NCBI GenBank assembly: GCA_050260015.1
Contig: JBLNBN010000014.1
Coordinates: forward strand, 1 to 51,967
DNA length: 51,967 bases
Source: JBLNBN01 sp050260015
GTDB lineage: Bacteria; Bacteroidota; Ignavibacteria; Kapaibacteriales; UBA2268
Reading direction: 5' to 3'
A model generated the notes under the pieces. The model saw only the letters and a program-made list of their open reading frames with translations, did not search any database and was not told the origin of the DNA. Below are positions 8,137-16,206 of the stretch, one piece after another (position 1 is the stretch's first letter; the number at the start of each line of letters is the position of its first letter). The position numbers and the translations under genes are program-made.

Positions 8137-8478
8137 ATGAAAACGAAAAAAATAGCAATATTAGCCGTAGCCGCTTCACTATTCGTCGGCGCAGCGATTA
8201 CGAATCGCGCCGAAGAAACGGCTAAAGACGGCAAGACAATATATACCGAAGCGAAATGCGTGAATTGCCATTCCATTAAGTCCGAAGGCATCGAAGCTAA
8301 GAACAACAAGAAAGATCTTGGCGGCGTTACTTCTTCCATGAAAGAAGAAGACGTTAAAGCTTACTTAAAGAAAGAATCCGAGATCAACGGCAAGAAGCAC
8401 CCCTTCGCATTTAAGGGCGGCGACGAAGATTTAACGACATTGGTTAAATTCCTTATCGCTACCAAAGCGGCCGAATAA
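8137..8478 (+). CDS. small monoheme cytochrome c
   Basis: The 113-residue protein begins at the ATG at 8137, which has GGAG upstream. It has a signal peptide (residues 1-25) and one heme site, CVNCH (41-45), in a compact class I-like fold with a C-terminal helix (DEDLTTLVKFL). The only methionine after the heme site is in SSMKEED, which is not the usual C-terminal ligand position; that region reads KKHPFAFKGG. The distal axial ligand may therefore be His or another residue. It probably shuttles electrons in the periplasm. A strong terminator follows. Confidence 0.85.
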   Translation: MKTKKIAILAVAASLFVGAAITNRAEETAKDGKTIYTEAKCVNCHSIKSEGIEAKNNKKDLGGVTSSMKEEDVKAYLKKESEINGKKHPFAFKGGDEDLTTLVKFLIATKAAE

Positions 8479-8509
8479 AAAAGTCTTTTTCATGGCGAAC
8501 TCCTTATTT

Positions 8510-8535
8510 CCCGGCCTTGCGCCGGGTTTTTTTTT
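8510..8535 (+). terminator. intrinsic terminator after the cytochrome c gene
   Basis: CCCGGC (8510-8515) and GCCGGG (8521-8526) form a six-pair stem around a five-base loop, followed by nine T residues. Confidence 0.9.
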
Positions 8536-8620
8536 GCCTTAATTAGAATTTGAAGCGTCGTAAGCCGAGGAGTTGCAAGTTGCCGGAAATGAGTAAAGTA
8601 ATCGCCGCTTATTAACATAG

Positions 8621-9253
8621 TTATTTTAATACATACTTCGTTAGCGCGGAGTGTGACCACGTTGTGTCGAGGAATGCGCCTCCCCCGGTGATTTCTACTA
8701 TGTGCGAGATTAATATTAATCCAACGTCCGGGCAATAATAAGAAATAGTTCCTATATCATCATATTGTTCATATACAAGGTGTTGTTCATATTTAACGCA
8801 TACAAATTCACCCGCGGCAACTTTAATTTTAGCATCGATACTTGTCGTTTCTCTATCAAAATATTGATCTTTTGGTCTGTCGCCGACAAACGTCGGATAT
8901 TTATATATCAAAGTAAATGGATACCCGTCCAATACTTCATAGCCATATACTCCTTTAGAACGATTTGTTATAGGCGCAAATTCGGCATAGTTATTATAGT
9001 CGGCTGTTATATAGTACCAATCTTCGCCTGCAATCTTCTCTTTTCTTGAAATTTTCTCGATATAGGAATCATATCTTTCCGTATCTGTGGGAGTTAAGCT
9101 GTGGACGTAATAAGACTCGTAGTACCAAGTATTGCCGACTGCTAAGGGAATAAGTACGCTTGGTTTACCGTTAGGCGCATCCGGCGACGAATCGTCCTTG
9201 CCACAAGCAAATGCAGAAATTGAAATAATGGCGATAATCAATAACTGCTTCAT
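8621..9253 (-). CDS. lipoprotein of unknown function
   Basis: The 210-residue product starts at the ATG at 9253-9251, preceded by AGAGG at a good distance. It has a lipoprotein signal ending ISAFAC (Cys about 17) followed by an acidic KDDSS stretch, as in Bacteroidota surface lipoproteins. The mature part is rich in Tyr and beta-forming residues. Two motifs suggest a small beta-sandwich: VGNTWYY near the start and FVCVKYE ... ISYYCPDVGLI near the end, with one Cys in each. No catalytic motif was seen. It is a single gene between the cytochrome terminator and the buk operon. Confidence 0.75.
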   Translation of the reverse strand: MKQLLIIAIISISAFACGKDDSSPDAPNGKPSVLIPLAVGNTWYYESYYVHSLTPTDTERYDSYIEKISRKEKIAGEDWYYITADYNNYAEFAPITNRSKGVYGYEVLDGYPFTLIYKYPTFVGDRPKDQYFDRETTSIDAKIKVAAGEFVCVKYEQHLVYEQYDDIGTISYYCPDVGLILISHIVEITGGGAFLDTTWSHSALTKYVLK

Positions 9254-9295
9254 TGATAACCTCTTTAAGATAATAAAAAAACAGTAATCATTCAG

Positions 9296-9303
9296 CAAAT
9301 ATA
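9296..9303 (-). promoter_or_regulatory. TAnnTTTG -7 box upstream of the lipoprotein gene
   Basis: TATATTTG on the minus strand lies 43 bases before the chosen start. No clear TTG is present at -33, so the promoter call rests on one element. Confidence 0.4.
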
Positions 9304-9382
9304 CGAAAATAATAATATTAAGATGAATGTATTTTGCTCGATAATAGTGAATATTGAAATATTCACTTATAGATAATGAAGA

Positions 9383-9427
9383 AGGGCGGACACCCGGTCC
9401 GCCCTAACTAACAATTGATCATTTATC
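9383..9427. repeat. GGGCGGAC hairpin element downstream of buk
   Basis: AGGGCGGAC (9383-9391) pairs with GTCCGCCCT (9397-9405) around a five-base loop. Next to it, 9412-9427 reads GATAAATGATCAATTG on the minus strand. The same two modules occur together at 36569-36624. Downstream of buk the hairpin may also act as a transcription terminator. Confidence 0.75.
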
Positions 9428-9435
9428 ATTAACAA

Positions 9436-10506
9436 TTATGCGTATTCCTTGATCTCCAGCTCGCCCTTAATGGCATAGTAAGCGCCTTCGGCGAGGGCCT
9501 GCAGCTCGTCCTCTCCCGGGTAGATATGAACGGGAGCGATGAATTTGACTTTTTCTGTAATGAATTTGGTCAGGGGCTTCGCGTAAGCGACGCCGCCAGT
9601 TATGATAATTGCGTCGACGCTGCCGTCCAAAGCAACGGCGCAGGAGCCTATCTCCTTTGCGACCTGGTATCCCATAGCGAAGAACACCGAGCGCGCGGGT
9701 TCTTCCCCGCGCAGAGCGGCGTCCTCGACTATTCGCGCGTCGTTCGTATTCAGGTACGCAACGAATCCTCCCTGCCCCGTTATCATTTTCTTCATCTCGT
9801 GAAGCTCGTATTTACCGGAATAGCAGAGTTGAGTTAATTGCCATGACGGCAGCCCGCCGGCGCGTTCCGGCGAGAACGGTCCGTCGCCGTCCAGTCCGTT
9901 ATTGACGTCAATAACGCGGCCGTTCGCGTGAGCGCCGACCGTTACGCCGCCGCCGAGATGCGCTACTATAAGCCTTAAATCCTCGTAGCGCTTGTTCTGC
10001 TCGCGGGCGAACCTGCGAGCCACCGCCTTTTGGTTAAGCGCGTGGAAGATGCTGATACGCGGCAATTCGGGCCTGCCGGAGTAGCGAGCAATATCGTCCA
10101 TTTCGTCGACCACGACGGGATCGACAATAAAAGAAGGGCAATCGTCGCAGACGGCGCGAGCAATTTCGCGCGCGAGCAGACCGCCGATATTTGAAGCGTG
10201 CTCGCCCATAACGCCTTTGCGAAGGTCTTCGATCATCGCGTCGCTTACCCGGTATACTCCGCCGGGAATTGGCTTGAGCAACCCGCCGCGGCCTACGACG
10301 GCGTCCAGGTCGGAGACTTTTATATTTGCTTCCTTTAAAGCTTCGATTATTATATTCTTTCTGAATTCGTACTGATCAATAATTGTCTTATAACCGACAA
10401 GCTCCTCGACGGAGTGACGCAGCGTCTTTTCAAAAATAGAAGTAAGGTCCTCGAAAACTGCAATTTTCGTCGAGGTGGAGCCGGGATTAATAGTTAGGAT
10501 TTTCAT
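9436..10506 (-). CDS. buk: butyrate kinase
   Basis: The 356-residue protein opens with the acetate/butyrate kinase phosphate-binding segment ILTINPGSTSTKIAVF. It continues with VGRGGLLKPIPGGVY, HLGGGVTVGAH and IITGGVAYAKPL, all typical of Buk. It converts butyryl phosphate and ADP to butyrate and ATP, or the reverse, and related enzymes also act on branched acyl phosphates. The start at 10506 is chosen because AGGAG sits five bases upstream; the TTG immediately before is less likely. It is the last gene of hutH-ptb-buk, 9 bases after ptb, and pairs with ptb to conserve energy from acyl-CoA. Confidence 0.93.
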   Translation of the reverse strand: MKILTINPGSTSTKIAVFEDLTSIFEKTLRHSVEELVGYKTIIDQYEFRKNIIIEALKEANIKVSDLDAVVGRGGLLKPIPGGVYRVSDAMIEDLRKGVMGEHASNIGGLLAREIARAVCDDCPSFIVDPVVVDEMDDIARYSGRPELPRISIFHALNQKAVARRFAREQNKRYEDLRLIVAHLGGGVTVGAHANGRVIDVNNGLDGDGPFSPERAGGLPSWQLTQLCYSGKYELHEMKKMITGQGGFVAYLNTNDARIVEDAALRGEEPARSVFFAMGYQVAKEIGSCAVALDGSVDAIIITGGVAYAKPLTKFITEKVKFIAPVHIYPGEDELQALAEGAYYAIKGELEIKEYA

Positions 10507-10515
10507 CAATTCTCC

Positions 10516-11412
10516 TTAAAATGAAGCCGCGAGGGCCAGCGACGTTAGTTTACTGCGGTCGGTGTCCGAGCGGGACGTTAGTACTATGGGAACCGCCGCA
10601 CCAAGTATGCAAGCGGCCACGCTCGCTCCGGCGAAGTATGTCAGGCTCTTGTACAGGGCGTTAGCGGCTTCGATGTCTGGCATCATTAGCAGGTCGGCGT
10701 CGCCGGAAACCAAGCTATCTATGCCTTTATGATGAGCCGCTTCGGCGGAAATCGAGTTATCGAGCGCAAGCGGCCCGTCGATAATGCAGCCCTTGATCTG
10801 GTTACGCTTGTTCATCATGGTAAGCAATGCCGCGTCTATCGTAGCCGGCATCTTCGGGTTCACGGTCTCCACAGCCGCAACGACCGCTATCTTAGGATTC
10901 GCGACCCCGAGCCTGTGGAATAGATCAACCGCATTCTTAATTATTCCTACTTTTTCGTTGAAGTCCGGCGCGACGTTTTGAGCCGCGTCGGTTATGGCGA
11001 TCAATTTCGGATATGTGGGCGGATCGAAAAACCCGATATGGCTGAGCAAATCGCCTTTGCGCAAGCCCTGCTCCTTGTTTAAGACGGCGCGAAGGAAATC
11101 GGCGGAGGAAACAAGCCCTTTCATAAGTATTTGCGCCCTTCCCTCGAGGATAATCTTAACGGCCTTACGAGCGGAGGCCGATGGATCCTGCTCGTTAATA
11201 ATCTCAAATCCAGAAATATCCAAACCCAGTCTATCCGCTATGCCCTGTATTTTTGCGTTGTCCCCGACGAGAATCGGCTCGGCAATACCCTGTTTGAAGG
11301 CTTCGTTAGCGGCTATCAATACGGGTTCGTCCTCGGCGGCGGCAATCGCTATCTTCTTTTTCGGCTTGCTTTTCGCTATCTCAATAAACGAATCTAAATT
11401 TCTTAAAAGCAT
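10516..11412 (-). CDS. ptb: phosphate butyryltransferase
   Basis: The 298-residue protein belongs to the Pta/Ptb family: VGDNAKIQGIA near the N-terminus, QILMKGLVSSADFLRAVL near residues 96-112, and SGDADLLMMPDIEAANALYKSL near 235-255. It exchanges the CoA of butyryl-CoA for phosphate, making butyryl phosphate for Buk. GGAG lies upstream of the ATG. It lies 53 bases after hutH and 9 bases before buk on the same strand, so all three probably form one operon. The acyl chain preference cannot be read from the sequence. Confidence 0.93.
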   Translation of the reverse strand: MLLRNLDSFIEIAKSKPKKKIAIAAAEDEPVLIAANEAFKQGIAEPILVGDNAKIQGIADRLGLDISGFEIINEQDPSASARKAVKIILEGRAQILMKGLVSSADFLRAVLNKEQGLRKGDLLSHIGFFDPPTYPKLIAITDAAQNVAPDFNEKVGIIKNAVDLFHRLGVANPKIAVVAAVETVNPKMPATIDAALLTMMNKRNQIKGCIIDGPLALDNSISAEAAHHKGIDSLVSGDADLLMMPDIEAANALYKSLTYFAGASVAACILGAAVPIVLTSRSDTDRSKLTSLALAASF

Positions 11413-11465
11413 TTTATCTCCATTTTTATCTTTGCAATTTCATTTGCGATAATTACCCGTTAGGT

Positions 11466-12995
11466 TTAAAACTTTTCAAGGCTTCCAATTGCCGCTTCTA
11501 CTTCGTCGAGTATTTCGCCGCTCTTTACGAGGGCTTTCATAGTCGTATGGTCTTTGTAAAGCGGGCGGTCTACGTCGAGGAAGTCCACGTAGCGGCGAAT
11601 AACTTCCTTCGCTTTAGCTACGCCGTCGCCGGTCCTGAAGTTGCGGAAGTCGAGCGCCTGCGCGGCCGCCATTAATTCGATGCCGATCACGCCAAAGGCG
11701 TTATCGAGTATTTGAGTGTTCTTTATAGCGGTGTTCATGCCCATCGATACGAAGTCTTCCTGGTCCGCGGCGGCCGGGATGGATTGGATCGAAGCCGGCG
11801 CGGAGAGAATTTTTTGCTCTACGATAAGAGAGTCCGCCGTGTATTGGCTGAGCATAAGACCGGAGTACATGCCCGCGCCTTTAGTTAAGAACGCCGGCAA
11901 GCCGGAGCTGAGAGCTGGGTTTAACAGTCTGTTTAAGCGGCGCTCGCTGAGCACGCAGGACATAGTAATAGACGCCCCGGCCATTTCCATAGGCAACGAG
12001 ACGGGAGTCCCCTGGAAGTTCGCGCCGGTTAGCGTTAAGCTCTCCTCGGGAAGGAAAATAGGGTTGTCGCCGACGCCGTTCAGTTCGATCTCGACCTGCG
12101 AGCGGGCGTAAGCGAGCGCGTCGTGGGCCGCGCCGATGACCTGCGGAGTGGAGCGCATCGAGTAGGCGTCCTGCACCTTCGTCTTTACCTTGCCCGAGAG
12201 CAAATCGCTGCCCATGATCATCTTCTTTATCGCCTGGGCGGAACGTTGCGCGCCGATAAATCCGCGCATCTGGTGCAGGCGGACGTCGTAGGGCTTCATG
12301 TTGGCCAAAAGAGCTTCGAGCGACATAGCCGCGGCAATTTCCGCGTGCTTTAGCAGCCTGTTATAGTCGTAGAGCGTAATAGCGCTCATCGCGGTCAGTA
12401 GGTTCGAACCGTTGATAGTCGCAAGGCCGTCGCGCGCCTGGAGCCCGGGGACGGGAATTCCAGCGCGTTCCAAAGCTACCCTGCCGGGGAGCATTTCGCC
12501 GTTGAAGTATGCTTCGCCCTCGCCCATCATAAGAAGGGCTATCTGCGACATCGGGGCAAGGTCGCCGCAAGCGCCGACCGACCCCTTCTGGCAAACCACG
12601 GGGGTGACGCCTTTGTTCAGCATATCGACCAGGGTTTGAGTGATCTCGGGGCGGCAGCCGCTATTGCCATGCGCGTGCACGTTTATGCGCCCGGTCATCG
12701 CGCCGCGTACGAATTCAATCGGGGCGGGGTCGCCAATGCCGGCGGAGTGATTGTATATTAAGTACTTTTGGAATTCCTTGATCTCGTCGTCCGTCAGGAC
12801 TATTTCCGAAAACTCGCCAATGCCGGTATTAACCCCGTACATTATCTCTCGCTTCTCGATCTTTTCTTCCAATAGGGCGCGACATTTCTTTATCCTTTCA
12901 ATTGCCGTATCGCCTAAAGATACTTGCTCGCCGCCGCGGGCTACGCTTACTACTTTCTCTATAGTTAAGCCTTCACCATTTAAAACTACTGACAT
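11466..12995 (-). CDS. hutH: histidine ammonia-lyase with Ala-Cys-Gly at the MIO site
   Basis: The 509-residue protein is a full-length member of the aromatic amino acid lyase family. Seen features are the catalytic Tyr in YGVNTG (53), His83 in NHSAGIGDP, the cofactor loop GSVGACGDLAPMSQ and QEDFVSM with the conserved Glu. His83 and the QED motif favour histidine over phenylalanine or tyrosine as substrate. The enzyme releases ammonia from L-histidine to give urocanate. The MIO cofactor normally forms from Ala-Ser-Gly; here residues 142-144 are Ala-Cys-Gly (codon TGC, 12569-12567). No other hut gene is nearby. It is first in an operon with ptb and buk. Confidence 0.9.
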   Translation of the reverse strand: MSVVLNGEGLTIEKVVSVARGGEQVSLGDTAIERIKKCRALLEEKIEKREIMYGVNTGIGEFSEIVLTDDEIKEFQKYLIYNHSAGIGDPAPIEFVRGAMTGRINVHAHGNSGCRPEITQTLVDMLNKGVTPVVCQKGSVGACGDLAPMSQIALLMMGEGEAYFNGEMLPGRVALERAGIPVPGLQARDGLATINGSNLLTAMSAITLYDYNRLLKHAEIAAAMSLEALLANMKPYDVRLHQMRGFIGAQRSAQAIKKMIMGSDLLSGKVKTKVQDAYSMRSTPQVIGAAHDALAYARSQVEIELNGVGDNPIFLPEESLTLTGANFQGTPVSLPMEMAGASITMSCVLSERRLNRLLNPALSSGLPAFLTKGAGMYSGLMLSQYTADSLIVEQKILSAPASIQSIPAAADQEDFVSMGMNTAIKNTQILDNAFGVIGIELMAAAQALDFRNFRTGDGVAKAKEVIRRYVDFLDVDRPLYKDHTTMKALVKSGEILDEVEAAIGSLEKF

Positions 12996-13054
12996 ATTCT
13001 TTAACCTGCATCAATATATTAAGTAATATTTTCTCTTTATCAGATTTAATCTTA

Positions 13055-13062
13055 CAAATTTA
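13055..13062 (-). promoter_or_regulatory. TAnnTTTG -7 box upstream of hutH
   Basis: TAAATTTG on the minus strand lies about 60 bases before the hutH start, in the divergent gap with mazG. No TTG is seen at the matching upstream distance. Confidence 0.4.
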
Positions 13063-13138
13063 AACCATTTTCCCCTTATCATAAAATAAAGAAATATTAG
13101 TCTTTATGAAAATATCGAATGAGGAAACTATTTTTTCT

Positions 13139-13146
13139 TAATTTTG
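13139..13146 (+). promoter_or_regulatory. TAnnTTTG -7 box upstream of mazG
   Basis: TAATTTTG ends 24 bases before the mazG ATG. The -33 element is not obvious. Confidence 0.45.
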
Positions 13147-13170
13147 CAGTTTATATTCAAAAAAAGATAG

Positions 13171-13977
13171 ATGAAATCCAACAATAACGAGGCTCCCGTC
13201 CCGGAAAAACCCGGCGATATACTGGATGAATTTAAGGCGTTCGTAGAAATCGTAAGGATTTTGCGGCGCGAATGCCCTTGGGATTCGACGCAATCGAACG
13301 AATCGATCGCTCACTTAATGATCGAAGAAGCTTACGAAGCTATCGACGCGATCTACGAGAACGATTACGAAGAGCTCTCCCGCGAGCTTGGCGACCTTTT
13401 GCTGCATATCGTAATGCACTCCGTCATGGCCGAGGAGACGGGAAAATTCAACCTGGCCGACGTAATCGCGCGCATCCGCAATAAAATGGTCTCGCGCCAC
13501 CCGCACGTCTTCGGCGAGACGCAGGTCTCGGGCGCAGAGGAAGTATTGAAGAATTGGGAGCATTTAAAGAAAAAAGAAGGGAAAAAGTCGGCGCTTGAAG
13601 GCGTTCCCAATACGCTTCCCGCATTACTGAGGGCGGAGCGCATACAGCACAAAGCCTCGCGCGTGGGATTCGATTGGAAGGACGCAAGCGACGTTTGGGC
13701 TAAGGTTTACGAAGAGCTCGGCGAGCTGCGGGAAGAAATCGAAGCGAAATCCGATCGCGCGCCCGCCGAGCTCGGAGATTTCCTTTTCTCGATCGTAAAC
13801 GCCGCGCGTAAATATGATTTAGTCGCCGAGGAAGCTCTGCACTTAACAAATGCGAAGTTCACTAAAAGATTCCAACGGATCGAGCAAATAGCCCGCGAAC
13901 AGGGCAGAAATCTTGAAGAAATGACTCTCGAAGAAATGGACGAGATCTGGGAAGAATCAAAGAAATTTTTCAAATAG
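13171..13977 (+). CDS. mazG: nucleoside triphosphate pyrophosphohydrolase MazG
   Basis: The 268-residue protein has two MazG domains. The first has the metal-binding motifs EEAYEAIDAI and RELGDLLLHIVMHS (residues about 50-90) after the family signature LRRECPWDSTQS. The second has EELGELREEIE and AELGDFLFSIVNAAR (about 180-215). MazG hydrolyses non-canonical and normal NTPs to NMP and pyrophosphate, cleaning the nucleotide pool. It has no clear ribosome site, as is common in this group. It lies 44 bases before thrS on the same strand. Confidence 0.92.
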   Translation: MKSNNNEAPVPEKPGDILDEFKAFVEIVRILRRECPWDSTQSNESIAHLMIEEAYEAIDAIYENDYEELSRELGDLLLHIVMHSVMAEETGKFNLADVIARIRNKMVSRHPHVFGETQVSGAEEVLKNWEHLKKKEGKKSALEGVPNTLPALLRAERIQHKASRVGFDWKDASDVWAKVYEELGELREEIEAKSDRAPAELGDFLFSIVNAARKYDLVAEEALHLTNAKFTKRFQRIEQIAREQGRNLEEMTLEEMDEIWEESKKFFK

Positions 13978-14021
13978 CTAAAAGAAAGCAAAAAGAAATA
14001 AATAACACATAGGGTTAATAA

Positions 14022-15947
14022 ATGAAAATCACCTTTCCGGACGGCGGTTCGCGCGAATTTCCCGCGGGGACTACCGGGCTTGAAATAGCAAGATCAATAT
14101 CCGAAGGCCTTGCGCGGAACGCGCTTGGCATCGAAGTTAACGGCAGACGGCTGGACCTCTCTACGCCGATCATTTTGGACGCTAAGGTTAGAATATTTAC
14201 GTTCGACGACGAAGTCGGAAAAGATATCTTCTGGCATTCGAGCGCGCACTTAATGGCGGAAGCCGTGCAGCAGCTCTACCCGGGAACCAAGTTCGGCGTC
14301 GGCCCGGCAATCGAGAACGGATTCTACTACGACATGGACCTGCCCGAAGGCGTAAAGCTGACGAACGAGGACTTGCCGAAAATCGAAGAAAAAATGCGCG
14401 AGCTCGCCAAGCAGGCTAACGAATACAAACGTATAGAAGTTAGCTGGGAGGACGCCGTAAAACGCTTCCAGACTATCGGCGACCAGTATAAGGTGGAGCT
14501 GCTCGAGGGGCTAAAGGGCGACGAGATAACCTTTTACGAGCACGGCTCCTTTACCGATCTCTGCCGCGGCACGCACGTGCCCAACACGAGCGTTATTAAA
14601 GCGATTAAGTTGCTTTCCATCGCCGGAGCCTACTGGCGCGGCGACAGCGAACGCCCCATGCTGACCCGCGTCTATGGCGTCACGTTCCCTAAGAAAGCGC
14701 AATTGGACGAATTCCTGAAAATGCGCGAGGAAGCGGAAAAACGCGACCACCGCAAGCTCGGCAAGGAATTGGAGCTCTTTATGATCTCCCAGGCGATCGG
14801 CCCCGGCTTGCCGGTTTGGCTGCCCAAGGGAGCCTTTATTCGGCGCAAGTTAGAGAATTTCATTAAGGAGGAGTTGCTCCGCCGCGGCTATGTCGAGGTA
14901 ATTACTCCTCATATCGGCAACTTAAACCTATACAAGACGAGCGGGCACTACCCCTACTATTCCGAATCGCAGTTCGCGCCTATTAAAGTCGAGGACGAGG
15001 AGTACATGCTAAAGCCCATGAACTGCCCGCATCACCACCAGATATACTCGTCGAAACCGCGTTCGTACCGCGACTTGCCCGTGCGCCTGGCGGAGTTCGG
15101 CACGGTTTACCGCTACGAGCAGTCCGGGGAACTAAACGGGCTATCGCGCGTGCGCGGCTTTACGCAGGACGACGCGCATATTTACTGCACGCACGAGCAA
15201 TTGAAATCCGAACTCGTCAACGCGATAGAACTCACGCAATTGGTTTTCAAAACTTTCGGTATGGAGGTAACGACGCGCCTCTCCTTCCGCGGCGAAAATT
15301 CCGAGAAATACGCGGGCGATCCCGAGATCTGGGATCAAGCCGAACGCGAGCTCAAGGAAGTCGCAGACGAGATGGGATTGAATTACTTTATCGGGTTGGA
15401 CGAAGCTTCGTTCTACGGCCCCAAGGTGGACTTTATCGTTAAGGACGCTATCGGGCGCAAGTGGCAGCTTGGCACCGTGCAGGTCGATTACGTTATGCCC
15501 GAGCGATTCGGGTTGGAATACGCCGCGAGCGACAACTCGAAGCGTCGCCCCGTTATCATCCACCGCGCCCCGTTCGGCTCGATGGAACGCTTTATGTCGA
15601 TCCTTATCGAGCACTTCGCTGGCAACTTCCCGTTCTGGCTCTGCCCGACGCAGGTTAACATACTTCCCATAGGAACCGACCAGGTCGATTACGCGAAGGA
15701 CGTTAAGAAGATGCTGGAAAGCGCCGGATTCCGAGCCGAGATAGATCTTCGCAGCGAGAAAATCGGCCGCAAGATCGCGGAGTCCGAGCAGAAAAAGATT
15801 CCTTTCGCGGCCATAATTGGCCAGAAGGAAGTCGATTCGCACACGATTTCGCTCCGCCGGCATACCCAGGGCGATATCGGCTCGAAGACTTTCGAGGAAG
15901 TCGTCGCCTTGTTTACTTCTCTAAACGAGCCGGGCGCCCAGGAGTAG
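14022..15947 (+). CDS. thrS: threonine--tRNA ligase
   Basis: The 641-residue protein shows the full ThrRS layout: TGS domain (1-60), the editing domain with HSSAHLMAEAV (about 74-84), the class II catalytic core with MNCPHHHQIY (zinc Cys and a His), motif 2 RVRGFTQDDAH, motif 3 HRAPFGSMERF, and the anticodon-binding domain starting near LCPTQVNILPIG. It charges tRNA-Thr and clears mischarged Ser-tRNA. The length is normal. An intrinsic terminator follows. The usual infC-rpmI-rplT genes are not beside it. Confidence 0.96.
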   Translation: MKITFPDGGSREFPAGTTGLEIARSISEGLARNALGIEVNGRRLDLSTPIILDAKVRIFTFDDEVGKDIFWHSSAHLMAEAVQQLYPGTKFGVGPAIENGFYYDMDLPEGVKLTNEDLPKIEEKMRELAKQANEYKRIEVSWEDAVKRFQTIGDQYKVELLEGLKGDEITFYEHGSFTDLCRGTHVPNTSVIKAIKLLSIAGAYWRGDSERPMLTRVYGVTFPKKAQLDEFLKMREEAEKRDHRKLGKELELFMISQAIGPGLPVWLPKGAFIRRKLENFIKEELLRRGYVEVITPHIGNLNLYKTSGHYPYYSESQFAPIKVEDEEYMLKPMNCPHHHQIYSSKPRSYRDLPVRLAEFGTVYRYEQSGELNGLSRVRGFTQDDAHIYCTHEQLKSELVNAIELTQLVFKTFGMEVTTRLSFRGENSEKYAGDPEIWDQAERELKEVADEMGLNYFIGLDEASFYGPKVDFIVKDAIGRKWQLGTVQVDYVMPERFGLEYAASDNSKRRPVIIHRAPFGSMERFMSILIEHFAGNFPFWLCPTQVNILPIGTDQVDYAKDVKKMLESAGFRAEIDLRSEKIGRKIAESEQKKIPFAAIIGQKEVDSHTISLRRHTQGDIGSKTFEEVVALFTSLNEPGAQE

Positions 15948-15970
15948 CCCAATTCCCTGATAAAAATAAA

Positions 15971-15996
15971 AAAGCCGCGAGATTCGCGGCTTTTTT
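15971..15996 (+). terminator. intrinsic terminator after thrS
   Basis: AAAGCCGCGA (15971-15980) pairs with TCGCGGCTTT (15984-15993) around a three-base loop and runs into six T residues. Confidence 0.92.
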
Positions 15997-16138
15997 ATTT
16001 ATGAATTAAGCAAGAATGAAGAAATTGAAACAATCGAACTTTTATTTTATATTTGGAGTGAATATAAAATTAAATATTTTAACCTCCTGCCCGCTATTCG
16101 CCATTTTTGGTTTTAAATGAATTACGTCTAAATATTTT

Positions 16139-16172
16139 TTGTTATTCCGAGTAGTATTAATAGCTACATTTG
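16139..16172 (+). promoter_or_regulatory. Bacteroidota-type promoter for the 126-residue gene
   Basis: TTG (16139-16141) and TACATTTG (16165-16172) are 23 bases apart, within the range for this promoter class. The box ends 34 bases before the ATG. Confidence 0.5.
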
Positions 16173-16206
16173 TAAGATAAAAATTACTCAAACTCAAAAA
16201 GTAAGA

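Noticed and set aside
15141..15863. A 240-codon open frame antisense to thrS
   Set aside because: It lies fully inside the conserved catalytic and anticodon regions of thrS and shows no protein-like pattern.
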